64,000 nt of DNA from Aeromonas aquatica (GTDB lineage: Bacteria > Pseudomonadota > Gammaproteobacteria > Enterobacterales > Aeromonadaceae): positions 142,896-206,895 of the forward strand of contig NZ_JRGL01000007.1 in NCBI RefSeq assembly GCF_000764655.1, read 5' to 3'. This document shows positions 25,717-35,644 of this stretch, piece after piece; the stretch's first letter is position 1; each line of letters begins with the position of its first letter. A model generated the notes under the pieces. That model was not told the DNA's origin and ran no database searches. It saw only the letters and a program-made list of their open reading frames with translations. Both the position numbers and the translations under genes were made by a program.

Positions 25717-26937
25717 TCACAAATTCACCATGTTGTTGAGCTCGAGGATCGGCTGCAGGATCGACATCACGATAAACAGCACCACCCCGGCCATGGAGAC
25801 CACCAGCATGGGCTCGAATACCCCGAGAGCGATGTTCACCTGGGTTTCAAACTCCCTGTCCTGGTTGTCCGCCGCCCGCTCCAGCATGCTGTCGAGCTCG
25901 CCGCTCTGCTCGCCGGAGGCGATCATGTGCAGCATCATGGGCGGAAAAATCTTGGTTTCAGCCAGCGCCTTGCGCAGGCTGGTGCCCTCGCGCACCCGCT
26001 CACTGGCCTCGCCGATGCGGGTACGAGCGAAGTCGTTGGAGAGCACTTCCCCCGAGATTTTCATCCCCTCCAGCAGCGGCACAGCACTGGCATTGAGGAT
26101 GCTCAAGGTGCGGGCGAAGCGGGCGGTGTTGAGGCCACGACTGACCCGCCCTATGACCGGCAGGCGCAGCAGTATGCCGTGCCAGTGGCGGCGCCGCGTC
26201 TCGTCGGTGAGCCACCAACGCCAGACGACGACTCCCAGCGCCAGCGCCAGCAGGAACCAGAGCCCGTAGTGCTGCATCAGTTCGCTGGTACCGATGAGGA
26301 AGCGCGTTGTGCCCGGTAGCTGCTGGCCCATGTGCTCGAACTGGGCAACCACCTTGGGTACCACGGCGGTCAGCAAGATGGAGATGACGCCGATGGCCAC
26401 ACAGGTGAGGACGATGGGGTAGATCATCGCCTGCAGCAGCTTGGTGCGCATGTGCTGGCGCTGCTCGGTGTAATCGGCGAGCCGGTTCAACACCTTCTCC
26501 AGGTGGCCGGACTTTTCCCCCGCCGCCACCATGGAGCGAAACAGCTGATCGAACACATGGGGGAAGGCACCGAGCGAGTCGGCAAGGGAATAACCCTCCA
26601 CCACCTTGCTGCGCACCGTCGCTACCAGGCTGCGCAGATGGGCCTTCTCGCACTGCTCGGCCACCGCCTTGAGCGCCTCTTCGATGGTGAGACCGGCGCC
26701 GACCAGGGTCGCCAGCTGGCGGGTGATCAGCGCCAGCTCCGAGGTGGAGGCACCACGCCTGAACAACACGAAGCGATTCGCCTCCCGCTTCGCCTTCTCG
26801 GTGGTCTCGTTCACCTCGAGCGGGGTCAACCCCTGCTCGCGCAGCAACTGGCGCACCTGGCGGGCGGAGTCGCCCTCCATCACCCCGGATTTGTTTCTGC
26901 CCCGGCCGTCGAGGGCCTTGTATTCGAACGCTGCCAT
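25717..26937 (-). CDS. exeF: Type II secretion platform protein ExeF (GspF)
   Basis: A 406-residue polytopic inner-membrane protein, the centre of the assembly platform that couples ATPase turning to pseudopilus growth. Two homologous cytoplasmic domains (ALITRQLATLVGAGLTIEEALKAVAEQ and RFARTLSILNASAVPLLEGMKISGE) alternate with three membrane segments (LQAMIYPIVLTCVAIGVISILL, LWFLLALALGVVVW, PMLVVSMAGVVLFIVMSILQPI). It starts one nt after exeE. Its 3' tail is present in three copies. Confidence 0.96.
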   Translation of the reverse strand: MAAFEYKALDGRGRNKSGVMEGDSARQVRQLLREQGLTPLEVNETTEKAKREANRFVLFRRGASTSELALITRQLATLVGAGLTIEEALKAVAEQCEKAHLRSLVATVRSKVVEGYSLADSLGAFPHVFDQLFRSMVAAGEKSGHLEKVLNRLADYTEQRQHMRTKLLQAMIYPIVLTCVAIGVISILLTAVVPKVVAQFEHMGQQLPGTTRFLIGTSELMQHYGLWFLLALALGVVVWRWWLTDETRRRHWHGILLRLPVIGRVSRGLNTARFARTLSILNASAVPLLEGMKISGEVLSNDFARTRIGEASERVREGTSLRKALAETKIFPPMMLHMIASGEQSGELDSMLERAADNQDREFETQVNIALGVFEPMLVVSMAGVVLFIVMSILQPILELNNMVNL

Positions 26938-26938
26938 C

Positions 26939-28444
26939 TTAGTCTTCCCGGGTCACGCGCAGCACTTCTTCCAGACTGGTCTGGCCCTTGAGCACCTTGT
27001 CGATGCCGTCGCGACGAATGCTGGGGGTATGGCCGCGGATCAGCCGCTCGATGGCGAGCTCGCCGCTGGCGCCGTGAATCGCCTCACGCACCGCATCGTC
27101 GATCACCACCAGCTCATGGATGCCGGTCCGGCCGCGATAACCGGTGTGGTTGCACTGCTCGCAACCGACCGGGCGCCACATCTGCTGATCCGGCGCCAGC
27201 TCCATGCCCATGGCGATCCGCTCCTGCTCCGTGATGGGGTGCTGGGCGCGACAATCCGGACAGAGGGTGCGCACCAGCCGCTGGGCCAGCACGGCGAGCA
27301 GGGATGAGGAGAGCAGGAAGGGCTCGATCCCCATGTCTCGCATCCGGGTGATGGCACCGATGGCGGTGTTGGTGTGCAGGGTCGACATCACCAAATGACC
27401 GGTGAGGGACGCCTGCACCGCGATCTGGGCGGTTTCAAGATCCCGAATCTCCCCCACCATCACCACGTCGGGATCCTGACGCAGAATGGCGCGCAGGCCG
27501 CGGGCGAAGGTCATGTCGACCTTGGCGTTGACCTGGGTCTGGCCGACCCCTTCCAGGTCATATTCGATGGGATCTTCGACGGTCAGGATGTTGCGATCCC
27601 GCGAGTTGATCTCGGACAGCGCCGCATACAGGGTGGTGGACTTGCCCGAACCGGTCGGGCCCGTCACCAGGATGATGCCGTGGGGCTTGCGGATGAGCTC
27701 GCTGATGATGTTGCGATTGGGCAACGTCATGCCGAGCTGCTTGAGCTCGAGCCGCACGTTGTTCTTGTCGAGCAGCCGCAGCACCACCCGCTCGCCGTAG
27801 CTGGACGGCATGGTCGATACCCGCACATCCACGGCGCGGCCGCCGATGCGCAAGGAAATGCGGCCATCCTGGGGCACCCGCTTCTCGGCGATGTCCATGC
27901 GGGACATGACCTTGATGCGCGATACCAGCAGGGAGGCGAGCTTGCGATGGGGCCGCAGTATCTCCCGCAGCACGCCGTCGATGCGGAAGCGGATCACCAG
28001 CACCCGCTCGAAGGTCTCGATGTGGATGTCGGACGCCTCTTCCTTGATCGCCTCGCTCAGCATGGCGTTGATGAGGCGAATGATGGGGGCATCGTCGTCG
28101 GCGTCGAGCAGATCCTCGCTCTGGGGCAACTCCTCGGCCAGGGCGAAGAAATCCATCTCGTTGCCGAGATCCTCCATCAGCTGGCGCGCCTCGGAGGAGT
28201 CGCGCTGATAGTGAGCCATCAGCAGTTCTTCGAATGCGTCACCGTCCATCTGTTCGATGGCAAAGCCGCAACCTGCCACCCGCCGCACCTCCAGCAGGGC
28301 CTGGGGTGCCACCCCCTGGCGACACAGCAGCACGGGCGCCCCCTGCCGCTCGGTCAGGATCACCCCGAAGTTGCGGGCGAAGGCAAACGGCAGCTCGGGC
28401 AGCTCAGTCGGCAGCTCGCTGTCGTCGAGTTGATAGGCGGCCAT
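26939..28444 (-). CDS. exeE: Type II secretion ATPase ExeE (GspE)
   Basis: A 501-residue cytoplasmic hexameric ATPase that powers the pseudopilus. The Walker A motif GPTGSGKST is at 262-270, the Asp box near 288-295 ([13 protein letters not shown]), Walker B near 323-332 ([13 protein letters not shown]), and the His box [13 protein letters not shown] follows. The four zinc-binding cysteines (CPDC at 395-398, CEQC at 428-431) are intact. The N-terminal domain that binds ExeL is present. It shares one nt with the exeD stop (TGATG). Confidence 0.97.
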   Translation of the reverse strand: MAAYQLDDSELPTELPELPFAFARNFGVILTERQGAPVLLCRQGVAPQALLEVRRVAGCGFAIEQMDGDAFEELLMAHYQRDSSEARQLMEDLGNEMDFFALAEELPQSEDLLDADDDAPIIRLINAMLSEAIKEEASDIHIETFERVLVIRFRIDGVLREILRPHRKLASLLVSRIKVMSRMDIAEKRVPQDGRISLRIGGRAVDVRVSTMPSSYGERVVLRLLDKNNVRLELKQLGMTLPNRNIISELIRKPHGIILVTGPTGSGKSTTLYAALSEINSRDRNILTVEDPIEYDLEGVGQTQVNAKVDMTFARGLRAILRQDPDVVMVGEIRDLETAQIAVQASLTGHLVMSTLHTNTAIGAITRMRDMGIEPFLLSSSLLAVLAQRLVRTLCPDCRAQHPITEQERIAMGMELAPDQQMWRPVGCEQCNHTGYRGRTGIHELVVIDDAVREAIHGASGELAIERLIRGHTPSIRRDGIDKVLKGQTSLEEVLRVTRED

Positions 28445-30513
28445 CAGGGCTGCCCCTGTACGAAGGGTTGCACCGGGGCCTGGCTTTGCACCTGGGGCTT
28501 GACCCCGTTGGCGGTCGCCTGCTGCTGCGCCTTCATCTTCTCGATCTGCTGTTGCACCTCGGGGGACATCATCACGTCCTGACCATAGGCGGGCAGCACC
28601 TGACGAGCGGGCGAGGTGGCATAGCCCTCCTCGGCGGCCAGGTTCAACTGCTCGGCCCGGAACAGGGTGTACTTGTTGCTGGAGACCCCGGAGTAGACGT
28701 TGGCGTCACGCAAGATGGTCGGCCGGATAAATACCATCAGGTTGCGCTTGGAGGTGGTGTTGGAGGTGGAACGGAACAGATAGCCCAGCACCGGGATATC
28801 GCCGAGCAAGGGCACCTTGGAGACCTGCTCCTTGGTCTGTTCGTCCATCAGGCCGCCCAGCACCACGGTTTCGCCACTCTTGACCAATACGGCGTTCTTG
28901 ACGGTACGGGTGTCGAAGGTGGGGCCGAGGTTGGCGGTACCGGCCGCCTGGGCCTGAGCCACGCTGGAGACCTCCTGCTCGATATTGAGCAAGACGGAGT
29001 CCCCTTCGTTGATCTGGGGCGTCACCACCAGCTTGGTGCCCACCGTCTTGCGTTCTATGGTGTTGAACACCTGATCGCTGGTGGTGGAGCTCTGGGAGCC
29101 GCTCTGCACCGGCACTTCCTGGCCGACGTTGAAGGAGGCTTCCTTGTTGTCCATGGTGACGATGCTCGGGGTCGACAGAATATCGTTCTTGGTGTTGGTC
29201 GACAGCGCCGTCACCAGCATGGCCCAGTCGCCCTTGTAAAAGCCGGCAGCCATGCCGCTGAAGTTGCCAAGCAGGTTCTCGAGCCCGTCGGTGTTGCCGT
29301 TGTCCTTGTAGTCCTTGCCCGCGATGATCGCAGGGCCTATAGGCAAGCCGGTGTTGGTGAACTGGGTGCCACCGCCGTTGGCATTGGCCCACTGCACCCC
29401 GAGGTTCAGGCCATCACCGTCCTGGATCTCGACGATGATCGCCTCCACCAGCACCTGGGCGCGGCGGATGTCGAGCTTGGCGATGACCTGCTCCAGCTCG
29501 GCCATGACGTCCGGCTGGGCGGTGATCACCAGGGCGTTGGTGGTCTCGTCGGCGGAGATGGCCAGCTGGCCTCCACCTATGCTGGCACCGCCACCGGTGG
29601 CAGCCGCCGCTCCACCGCCCTTCTTGTCGGCCGCGATGCTGGAGCTGACCCCCTTGAGCACATCCACCAGATCCTTGGCCTTGCCATATTTCAGGTAGAA
29701 GACCCGGGTGTTGCCCTGACTCTGCAGATCCTTGTCGAGCTGACGCACCATCTGGATGATCCGGGCCCGCGCCTTGGGTTCACCGCTGATCACCACCGAG
29801 TTGGTGCGTTCGTCCGCCACCACCTTGGGAGAGAGCAGTATGGAGGCGTTGGCGCCCTGGTTGCTGCCATCCTTGTTGAGGTTGGTCACCAGCCGCACCA
29901 TCTCGCCGGCCGAGGCATATCTCAGCTTGATGACATCCATATCCTGATCGCCGGCCCGGTCTACCCGGCGCACGACCTCGACCAGACGATTCACCACGGC
30001 GGCACGGCCGGTGATCAGCAGCACGTTGGAGGGCTCGTAGTGCACCACGTTGCCGCCGCCGGCGTTGTCGTTGAGTTGGCGCAGCAGGGGCGCCAGTTCG
30101 CGCACCGAGACGTTGCGCACCGGCACCACCCGGGTCACCATCTCGTCGCCCACGCCGGGGTTGCTGTCATCCACCACCGGGATGGCGGAGGTCTTGGCAT
30201 CCTTGGCGCGCACCACCTTGAGCACACCATTGTTCATGGGCACCACGGCAAAACCATAGACATCGAGCACGCTCAGGAAGAACTGATAGTACTGATCCTC
30301 ATTGAGCAGATCGTAACTGCGGACGTTGATCTTGCCGCGCACCGAGGGCTCGATGATGATGGTCTTGTTCAGGTTTTTGCCGACGGTGTTGATGAACTCT
30401 TCGATGTCGGCATTTTTGAAACTGGCGGCATACTCCGTGGCCCAGGCTGAGCCTGCCATCATCAAGGCCGCCGCGACCGTGGCAAAGCGCCAGCCCTTCC
30501 CTTTATTTCTCAT
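28444..30513 (-). CDS. exeD: Type II secretion outer-membrane secretin ExeD (GspD)
   Basis: The 689-residue subunit of the outer-membrane secretin channel. A signal peptide is seen ([17 protein letters not shown]), then the N0 domain ([27 protein letters not shown]), repeated N1-N3 domains with [14 protein letters not shown] and [18 protein letters not shown] repeats, and the C-terminal secretin core with [16 protein letters not shown] and [13 protein letters not shown] Gly/Ala-rich linker (about residues 288-310) breaks the N3 region. Insertion through the wall needs ExeA and ExeB, coded at 43.9-46.2 kb. Confidence 0.97.
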   Translation of the reverse strand: MRNKGKGWRFATVAAALMMAGSAWATEYAASFKNADIEEFINTVGKNLNKTIIIEPSVRGKINVRSYDLLNEDQYYQFFLSVLDVYGFAVVPMNNGVLKVVRAKDAKTSAIPVVDDSNPGVGDEMVTRVVPVRNVSVRELAPLLRQLNDNAGGGNVVHYEPSNVLLITGRAAVVNRLVEVVRRVDRAGDQDMDVIKLRYASAGEMVRLVTNLNKDGSNQGANASILLSPKVVADERTNSVVISGEPKARARIIQMVRQLDKDLQSQGNTRVFYLKYGKAKDLVDVLKGVSSSIAADKKGGGAAAATGGGASIGGGQLAISADETTNALVITAQPDVMAELEQVIAKLDIRRAQVLVEAIIVEIQDGDGLNLGVQWANANGGGTQFTNTGLPIGPAIIAGKDYKDNGNTDGLENLLGNFSGMAAGFYKGDWAMLVTALSTNTKNDILSTPSIVTMDNKEASFNVGQEVPVQSGSQSSTTSDQVFNTIERKTVGTKLVVTPQINEGDSVLLNIEQEVSSVAQAQAAGTANLGPTFDTRTVKNAVLVKSGETVVLGGLMDEQTKEQVSKVPLLGDIPVLGYLFRSTSNTTSKRNLMVFIRPTILRDANVYSGVSSNKYTLFRAEQLNLAAEEGYATSPARQVLPAYGQDVMMSPEVQQQIEKMKAQQQATANGVKPQVQSQAPVQPFVQGQP

Positions 30514-30534
30514 TCTTGGTGCTACTCCAATTCA

Positions 30535-31428
30535 TTATTCTGACAAGCCGATATAAACGTCATAGGACTGTCCTTGCCGCTCTACGGTGACGGTCATTTC
30601 CGTGGCGCCAGCCATCTGTTGCATGGCTTGCATGGCCTGGGCGTTATCTCGCAAATCCAAACCATTGATGCTGATCGCCAGATCCCCTGCGACCAGCCCG
30701 AGTTGATTGAACAATTCAGGATTGCTGCCCGGGTTGAGGCGATAGCCGACCATGCGACCATCCACCCGGACCGGGGAAATATTGAGGTAATCGGTGATCT
30801 TGCCCGGGTTGCCCATCAGCTCGCCGCGCACCGAGGAGAGCTTGTTCTCCTTCGGCGGTGCCACCTTGGGCAAGGGTTTGCCGTACTCTTCCCCGTCCAG
30901 CATCAGGGTCTCGTCACGACCATCGCGCTGTATGATGACCCGGTCGGCAAATACCTGGCGGATCTTGGCCTGGGTACCGTCGATGTAATCGCCGATGCCG
31001 TAGGAATTCTGCAACCCGTTGTGGGCGATGATGGCGATAGACTTGGCAGGATCCGAGCTCGCCAGCACCCCGTTGAGCTGGGCACTGAGCTGAGTCTTGG
31101 GGGCATCGGCCGCGACCGCCTGGGCCACCTGCTCGGCCTGCAACTGTTGCGCCTTGCCAAACAACGAGAGACGACTGAGGCCGCTGAGATCGAGACGGGA
31201 GGAACCCGCCCCCTGACTGGCCGCGATCGACGGCTGCCAGGGTTGGCTCTGGGTGGTTTGGGTCAGACTGAATAGGCGCCAGGTCAGCCCGGCGCACTGG
31301 TGAGCCAGCAGCAACAACAATAGCCAGAACAGAGGCTGGCTGAAACGGGAGAGTGGCACGCGCTTGCAACGGGCCAGAAGGGAGCTCAACAAGTCATCCC
31401 TGAACGGTAGCGGCATGGTTATCAACAT
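30535..31428 (-). CDS. exeC: Type II secretion inner-membrane protein ExeC (GspC)
   Basis: A 297-residue bitopic protein connecting the platform with the secretin. A short cytoplasmic end is followed by a membrane helix (PLFWLLLLLLAHQCAGL), a Pro/Gln-rich linker, the homology region that binds the secretin N0 domain (LNGVLASSDPAKSIAIIAHNGLQNSYGIGDYI) and a C-terminal PDZ domain (LGLVAGDLAISINGLDLRDNAQAMQAM). The start may be the ATG at 31428 or 31416. First gene of exeCDEFGHIJKLMN, divergent from hslR. Confidence 0.95.
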   Translation of the reverse strand: MLITMPLPFRDDLLSSLLARCKRVPLSRFSQPLFWLLLLLLAHQCAGLTWRLFSLTQTTQSQPWQPSIAASQGAGSSRLDLSGLSRLSLFGKAQQLQAEQVAQAVAADAPKTQLSAQLNGVLASSDPAKSIAIIAHNGLQNSYGIGDYIDGTQAKIRQVFADRVIIQRDGRDETLMLDGEEYGKPLPKVAPPKENKLSSVRGELMGNPGKITDYLNISPVRVDGRMVGYRLNPGSNPELFNQLGLVAGDLAISINGLDLRDNAQAMQAMQQMAGATEMTVTVERQGQSYDVYIGLSE

Positions 31429-31563
31429 GTTCTGGCATCCAAATCGGTTGGCTATTGTGTACGGCAATCCCCCCAGAGACAACCAACCGGATGGGATGAA
31501 GCGGCGAAAATCCAGATCCCGTCACACCATCAGGCCCCCTGTTTCTATCCCGGGGCCCGCCTC

Positions 31564-31572
31564 TGGTATAAT
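31564..31572 (+). promoter_or_regulatory. Extended -10 element upstream of hslR
   Basis: TGGTATAAT is a perfect extended -10 (TG-N-TATAAT), 35 nt before the hslR start. No good -35 box is visible, which fits an extended -10 promoter. Confidence 0.6.
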
Positions 31573-31606
31573 CAGGCTCCCCTTTTAGCCATCCCGGAGC
31601 CGATTC

Positions 31607-32005
31607 ATGCCGAATCCAGCAGAAAGCAGCACTCAGGTCCGCCTCGACAAATGGCTGTGGGCGGCGCGTTTTTACAAGACCCGCAGCCTGGCCCGCGATC
31701 AGATCGACGGTGGCAAGGTGCACTACAACGGTCAGCGCAGCAAACCGGGCAAGATCGTCGAAGCGGGCGCCCTCATCCGTCTCTGGCAAGGTCAGGACGA
31801 GCGAGAGGTGAGAGTGCTGCAGGTCAGCGAGCAGCGCAAGTCCGCTCCCCTCGCCCAACGGCTCTACGAAGAGACCGAGCAGAGCCTGAAGAAGCGGGCC
31901 GAGAACAGCGAAGCGCGGCGCTTCAACAGCCAGTTTGCCCCAAGTCCCGAGCGTCGCCCCGACAAGCAGGAACGGCGCCAGTTGCTCAAGGTCAAACAAT
32001 ACTGA
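31607..32005 (+). CDS. hslR: Ribosome-associated heat shock protein Hsp15 (HslR)
   Basis: A 132-residue RNA-binding protein that in E. coli binds free 50S subunits carrying a nascent chain and returns them to use after heat shock. The S4 domain is at the N-terminus (VRLDKWLWAARFYKTRSLARDQIDGGKVHYNGQRSKPGKIVEAGALI), followed by a basic, charged tail (RRPDKQERRQLLKVKQY). It is followed by hslO, as in E. coli, about 107 nt downstream. Confidence 0.95.
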   Translation: MPNPAESSTQVRLDKWLWAARFYKTRSLARDQIDGGKVHYNGQRSKPGKIVEAGALIRLWQGQDEREVRVLQVSEQRKSAPLAQRLYEETEQSLKKRAENSEARRFNSQFAPSPERRPDKQERRQLLKVKQY

Positions 32006-32112
32006 CTCGCCCAAGTGGCCATTTTATGACGACAGCTGGGGGGATAAGTTCCTAACTAGCTGTTAAACAATGTATTTGTCTATTTCCCCCAAGAAAACCC
32101 TAGGAATGCATG

Positions 32113-32997
32113 ATGAGTAACCAAGATCTCTTGTATCGCTATCTGTTCGAAGAGTACGAAGTGCGGGGGGAGCTGGTCCAGCTGGACAGCACCTACCGTC
32201 ACATAGTCGAAGCCCAGAACTACCCGGTACAGGTGCAAAAACTGCTGGGTGAGCTGCTGGTCGCCACCAGCCTGCTGACCGCCACCCTCAAGTTTGAAGG
32301 CTCGATCACCGTGCAGTTGCAAGGGGACGGGCCCGTGCGCCTGGCAGTGATCAACGGCGATCACAACCAGCAACTGCGCGGCGTGGCGCGCTATGAAGGG
32401 GAACTGCCGAGCGACGGCAAGCTGCAGAGCCTGATAGGCAATGGCCAGCTGGTGATCACCATCACCCCTGAAGAGGGTGAACGCTATCAGGGCATCATCG
32501 CCCTCGAGGCCGACACCCTGGCGGCCTGCCTCGAGCAGTATTTCGCCCAGTCCGAGCAACTCGCCACCCGGCTCTGGATCCGCACAGGCCACCACGAGGG
32601 CCAGCCCCGCGCCGCCGGCATTCTGCTGCAGGAGTTGCCCGCCCGGAGCGAGGATCACGGCGCCGACTTCGACCACCTGATCCAGCTCACCAGCACCATC
32701 AAGGACGAAGAGCTGTTCGGCCTGGAAGCCGAAGAGATCCTCTATCGTCTCTATCATCAGGACAAGGTACGGGTGTTCGATCCCCAGGCGATCGAGTTCC
32801 GCTGCACCTGCTCCCGCGCCCGCTGCGAAGGGGCCTTGCTACAGATAGAAAAGGAAGAAGCGGTGGCCATGGTGCAGGAACTCGGCAAGATCGACATGCA
32901 CTGCGACTATTGCGGCGCCGAGTACCAATTCGATGGGACCGACATCGAAACCCTGTTCAGCAGGGCTCCCGATAATGATGCAAACAAGTTACACTAA
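32113..32997 (+). CDS. hslO: Redox-regulated chaperone Hsp33 (HslO)
   Basis: A 294-residue holdase chaperone activated by oxidation. The C-terminal zinc site has the family pattern CxC-CxxC (RCTCSRARC and later HCDYC); oxidation of these releases zinc and opens the substrate-binding surface. The N-terminal domain ([29 protein letters not shown]) is conserved. Two ATGs stand in tandem; AGGA fits the second (32113) better. Partner of hslR in a stress gene pair. Confidence 0.95.
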   Translation: MSNQDLLYRYLFEEYEVRGELVQLDSTYRHIVEAQNYPVQVQKLLGELLVATSLLTATLKFEGSITVQLQGDGPVRLAVINGDHNQQLRGVARYEGELPSDGKLQSLIGNGQLVITITPEEGERYQGIIALEADTLAACLEQYFAQSEQLATRLWIRTGHHEGQPRAAGILLQELPARSEDHGADFDHLIQLTSTIKDEELFGLEAEEILYRLYHQDKVRVFDPQAIEFRCTCSRARCEGALLQIEKEEAVAMVQELGKIDMHCDYCGAEYQFDGTDIETLFSRAPDNDANKLH

Positions 32998-33000
32998 ATG

Positions 33001-33024
33001 AAGGCGGGCAAAACCCGCCTTTAA
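33001..33024 (+). terminator. Terminator of hslO
   Basis: An 8-bp stem (AAGGCGGG with CCCGCCTT) with a 5-nt loop, then TAACTT, right after the hslO stop. The T-run is weak. Confidence 0.75.
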
Positions 33025-33078
33025 CTTAAATAACAAAAAAATACCCTATTTTATAAAGTTTGATGGCGATCGCTAAAA

Positions 33079-33098
33079 ACTACCACCTAGGTAGTAGT
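33079..33098. promoter_or_regulatory. Near-palindrome upstream of pckA
   Basis: ACTACCACCTAGGTAGTAGT is a 20-bp inverted repeat with one mismatched pair, centred on CCTAGG, 48 nt before the pckA start. The placement and symmetry suit an operator for a dimeric regulator. It does not resemble a CRP site, so the protein is unknown. Confidence 0.5.
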
Positions 33099-33146
33099 AT
33101 GGACGTCAGATAGAACCCTACAAACCTCTGAACCCGGGAGAATATA

Positions 33147-34772
33147 ATGACTATCGTGGTAGAACCCGCCCTGGCCCAACAATTGAAACTGGACCAGTAC
33201 GGCATCAAAAACAGCCAGGAAATCATTCGAAACCCCTCCTACGAGCAGCTCTTCGCGGAAGAGACCCGTCCCGACCTGGAAGGATTCGAACGTGGCGTCG
33301 TCACCGAGCTCGGTGCCGTTAACGTCAATACCGGTATCTTCACCGGTCGTTCTCCGAAAGATAAATATATCGTCAAAGACGCAACTACCCAGAATACTGT
33401 GTGGTGGTCTGACCAGGGTAAAAACGATAACAAGGCGATCACCCCGGAAGTCTGGTCACATCTGAAATCCCTGGTGACCAAACAGCTCTCCGGCAAGCGC
33501 CTGTTCGTGGTGGATGGCTACTGCGGCGCCAACCCGGATACCCGCCTGGCGGTGCGCATCATCACCGAGGTAGCCTGGCAGGCACACTTCGTGAAGAATA
33601 TGTTCATTCGCCCGAGCGAGGAGGAGCTCAAGAGCTTCAAACCGGACTTTGTGGTGATGAACGGTGCCAAGTGCACCAACCCGGACTGGCAGGCACAGGG
33701 TCTCAACTCCGAGAACTTTGTCGCCTTCAACATGACCGAGAAGATGCAACTCATCGGCGGTACCTGGTACGGTGGCGAGATGAAGAAGGGCATGTTCTCC
33801 ATGATGAACTACTTCCTGCCCCTGCGCGGCATCGCCTCCATGCACTGCTCCGCCAACGTGGGTCAGGACGGTGATGTGGCCATCTTCTTCGGCCTGTCCG
33901 GCACCGGCAAGACCACCCTCTCCACCGATCCCAAGCGTCAGCTGATCGGCGATGACGAGCACGGCTGGGATGACAACGGCGTGTTCAACTTCGAAGGGGG
34001 CTGCTACGCCAAGACCATCAAGCTCTCCGAAGAGGCCGAGCCGGACATCTACCACGCCATCCGTCGCGATGCGCTGCTGGAGAACGTGACGGTGGCGGCC
34101 GACGGCACCATCGACTTCGACGATGGCTCCCGCACCGAGAACACCCGGGTCTCCTACCCCATCTATCACATCGAGAACATCGTCAAGCCGGTCTCCAAGG
34201 CGGGTCATGCCACCAAGGTGATCTTCCTGACCGCGGATGCCTTCGGGGTGTTGCCCCCGGTCGCCAAGCTGACCAAGGAGCAGACCAAGTACCACTTCCT
34301 GTCCGGCTTCACCGCCAAGCTGGCCGGTACCGAGCGTGGCATCACCGAGCCGACGCCCACCTTCTCCTCCTGCTTCGGGGCAGCCTTCCTCAGCCTGCAC
34401 CCGACCAAATACGGTCAGGAGCTGGTAAAGCGGATGGAAGCGGCGGGCGCCGAAGCCTATCTGGTCAACACCGGCTGGAACGGCACCGGCAAGCGCATCT
34501 CCATCAAGGACACCCGTGCCATCATAGACGCCATCCTGGATGGTTCCATCGAGCAGGCACCCACCAAGGTGTTGCCTATCTTCAACCTGGAAGTGCCGAC
34601 CGAGCTCCATGACGTGAACCCGGCCATCCTCGACCCGCGCGACACCTACGCCGACAAGGCACAGTGGGATGCCAAGGCGGTGGATCTGGCGGGACGCTTC
34701 ATCAAGAACTTCGAACGCTTCACCGACAACGACGAAGGCAAGGCGCTGGTCGCTGCGGGTCCGCAGCTCTAA
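33147..34772 (+). CDS. pckA: ATP-dependent phosphoenolpyruvate carboxykinase
   Basis: A 541-residue gluconeogenic enzyme that turns oxaloacetate and ATP into phosphoenolpyruvate, CO2 and ADP. Signatures: [25 protein letters not shown], the P-loop [23 protein letters not shown] and the nucleotide-binding [11 protein letters not shown]. Length equals that of E. coli PckA (540). GGGAGAAT precedes the ATG. Single gene with a palindromic site upstream and a strong terminator. Expected to be induced on gluconeogenic carbon. Confidence 0.98.
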   Translation: MTIVVEPALAQQLKLDQYGIKNSQEIIRNPSYEQLFAEETRPDLEGFERGVVTELGAVNVNTGIFTGRSPKDKYIVKDATTQNTVWWSDQGKNDNKAITPEVWSHLKSLVTKQLSGKRLFVVDGYCGANPDTRLAVRIITEVAWQAHFVKNMFIRPSEEELKSFKPDFVVMNGAKCTNPDWQAQGLNSENFVAFNMTEKMQLIGGTWYGGEMKKGMFSMMNYFLPLRGIASMHCSANVGQDGDVAIFFGLSGTGKTTLSTDPKRQLIGDDEHGWDDNGVFNFEGGCYAKTIKLSEEAEPDIYHAIRRDALLENVTVAADGTIDFDDGSRTENTRVSYPIYHIENIVKPVSKAGHATKVIFLTADAFGVLPPVAKLTKEQTKYHFLSGFTAKLAGTERGITEPTPTFSSCFGAAFLSLHPTKYGQELVKRMEAAGAEAYLVNTGWNGTGKRISIKDTRAIIDAILDGSIEQAPTKVLPIFNLEVPTELHDVNPAILDPRDTYADKAQWDAKAVDLAGRFIKNFERFTDNDEGKALVAAGPQL

Positions 34773-34798
34773 TCCGACCCGCCATTTCGTTGCATTGC

Positions 34799-34831
34799 AT
34801 ACCGGTCAGCCCTGCTGGCCGGTATTTTTTT
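34799..34831 (+). terminator. Terminator of pckA
   Basis: An 11-bp stem (ATACCGGTCAG with CTGGCCGGTAT, one T-G pair), 5-nt loop, then a run of seven T. Confidence 0.92.
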
Positions 34832-34904
34832 GGCCGATACGCGGCATATGGCTCCCCCCAAGCCTTGCCTTGCGGGCGGTTGCGCGATAGATTCAGCCAA
34901 ACTT

Positions 34905-34918
34905 TATACAATATACAA
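34905..34918 (+). promoter_or_regulatory. Tandem TATACAA motif upstream of the GntR gene
   Basis: TATACAA occurs twice in direct succession, 28 nt before the ATG. FCD-type GntR regulators often bind AT-rich TTGTATA-like sites, so this may be an autoregulatory operator or overlap the -10 element. Confidence 0.45.
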
Positions 34919-34945
34919 TTTTGCAACCTGCCCCGTGACCCGAGC

Positions 34946-35611
34946 ATGAACCCACCCTACAAGACCCGCACCCAAATGGTGATGGAGAACCTCCGCAGCC
35001 GGATCCTGCGCGGCGAGTTTGCCGCCGGCGCCCCCCTGCGCCAGGACGCCATCGCCAAGGCGCTGGCGGTGAGCCGCATCCCGGTGCGCGAGGCCCTGAT
35101 GCAGCTGGAGGCCCAGGGGCTGGTGAAGTTCGAGGCCCATCGCGGCGCCGTGGTCACCATGCTGGACGCCTCGGCCATCGAGGAGCTCTTTTATTTGCGA
35201 GCCTTGCTGGAAGCCGATACCCTGTTCCACGCCGTCGATCTGATGACGGAGGAAACCTTCGCCCAGGCGCAAGCCATCCTGGCCCAGTTTGATCTGGCGC
35301 TCGAGTCCGGCACCCAGATCGAACACTGGGCCGAATTGAACCACCGTTTTCACGCCACCCTCTATCAGGCTGCCAATCGCCCTCAGGCACTGGAGCTGAT
35401 CGCCCAGATCAATCTGAGCTGTGATCGCTATGTGCGCTTCGAGCTGCTGTTTGCCCAGGACGGGGTGGACAAGGCCGAGCGCGAACACGCCAAGCTGCTG
35501 GAGCTGTGCCGCGCCCGCCGCAAGCACGAGGCGGTGGTCCTGCTCAAACAACATATCGAGGCGGCCGGCCAGTCGATCCGACAGATCCTGGCAGGCAGCC
35601 ACCATCAGTGA
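34946..35611 (+). CDS. GntR-family regulator (FadR/FCD subfamily)
   Basis: A 221-residue repressor-type protein. The winged helix-turn-helix is at the N-terminus (MVMENLRSRILRGEFAAGAPLRQDAIAKALAVSRIPVREALMQLEAQGLVKFEAHRGAVV) and the FCD ligand domain follows, with metal-binding His residues in AELNHRFHATLYQAANRPQALELI and LLKQHIEAAG. Ligands of this family are usually organic or amino acids. It lies 33 nt upstream of the aminopeptidase P gene and probably shares its transcript, so peptide or proline use is a possible link. Confidence 0.88.
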   Translation: MNPPYKTRTQMVMENLRSRILRGEFAAGAPLRQDAIAKALAVSRIPVREALMQLEAQGLVKFEAHRGAVVTMLDASAIEELFYLRALLEADTLFHAVDLMTEETFAQAQAILAQFDLALESGTQIEHWAELNHRFHATLYQAANRPQALELIAQINLSCDRYVRFELLFAQDGVDKAEREHAKLLELCRARRKHEAVVLLKQHIEAAGQSIRQILAGSHHQ

Positions 35612-35644
35612 ACACTCACATCACCACAATCTGGCAGTAACGAC

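Noticed and set aside
28234..30450. 738-codon plus-strand frame opposite exeD
   Set aside because: Antisense shadow: His/Gly/Leu-rich with no recognisable domain, while exeD is clear on the other strand.
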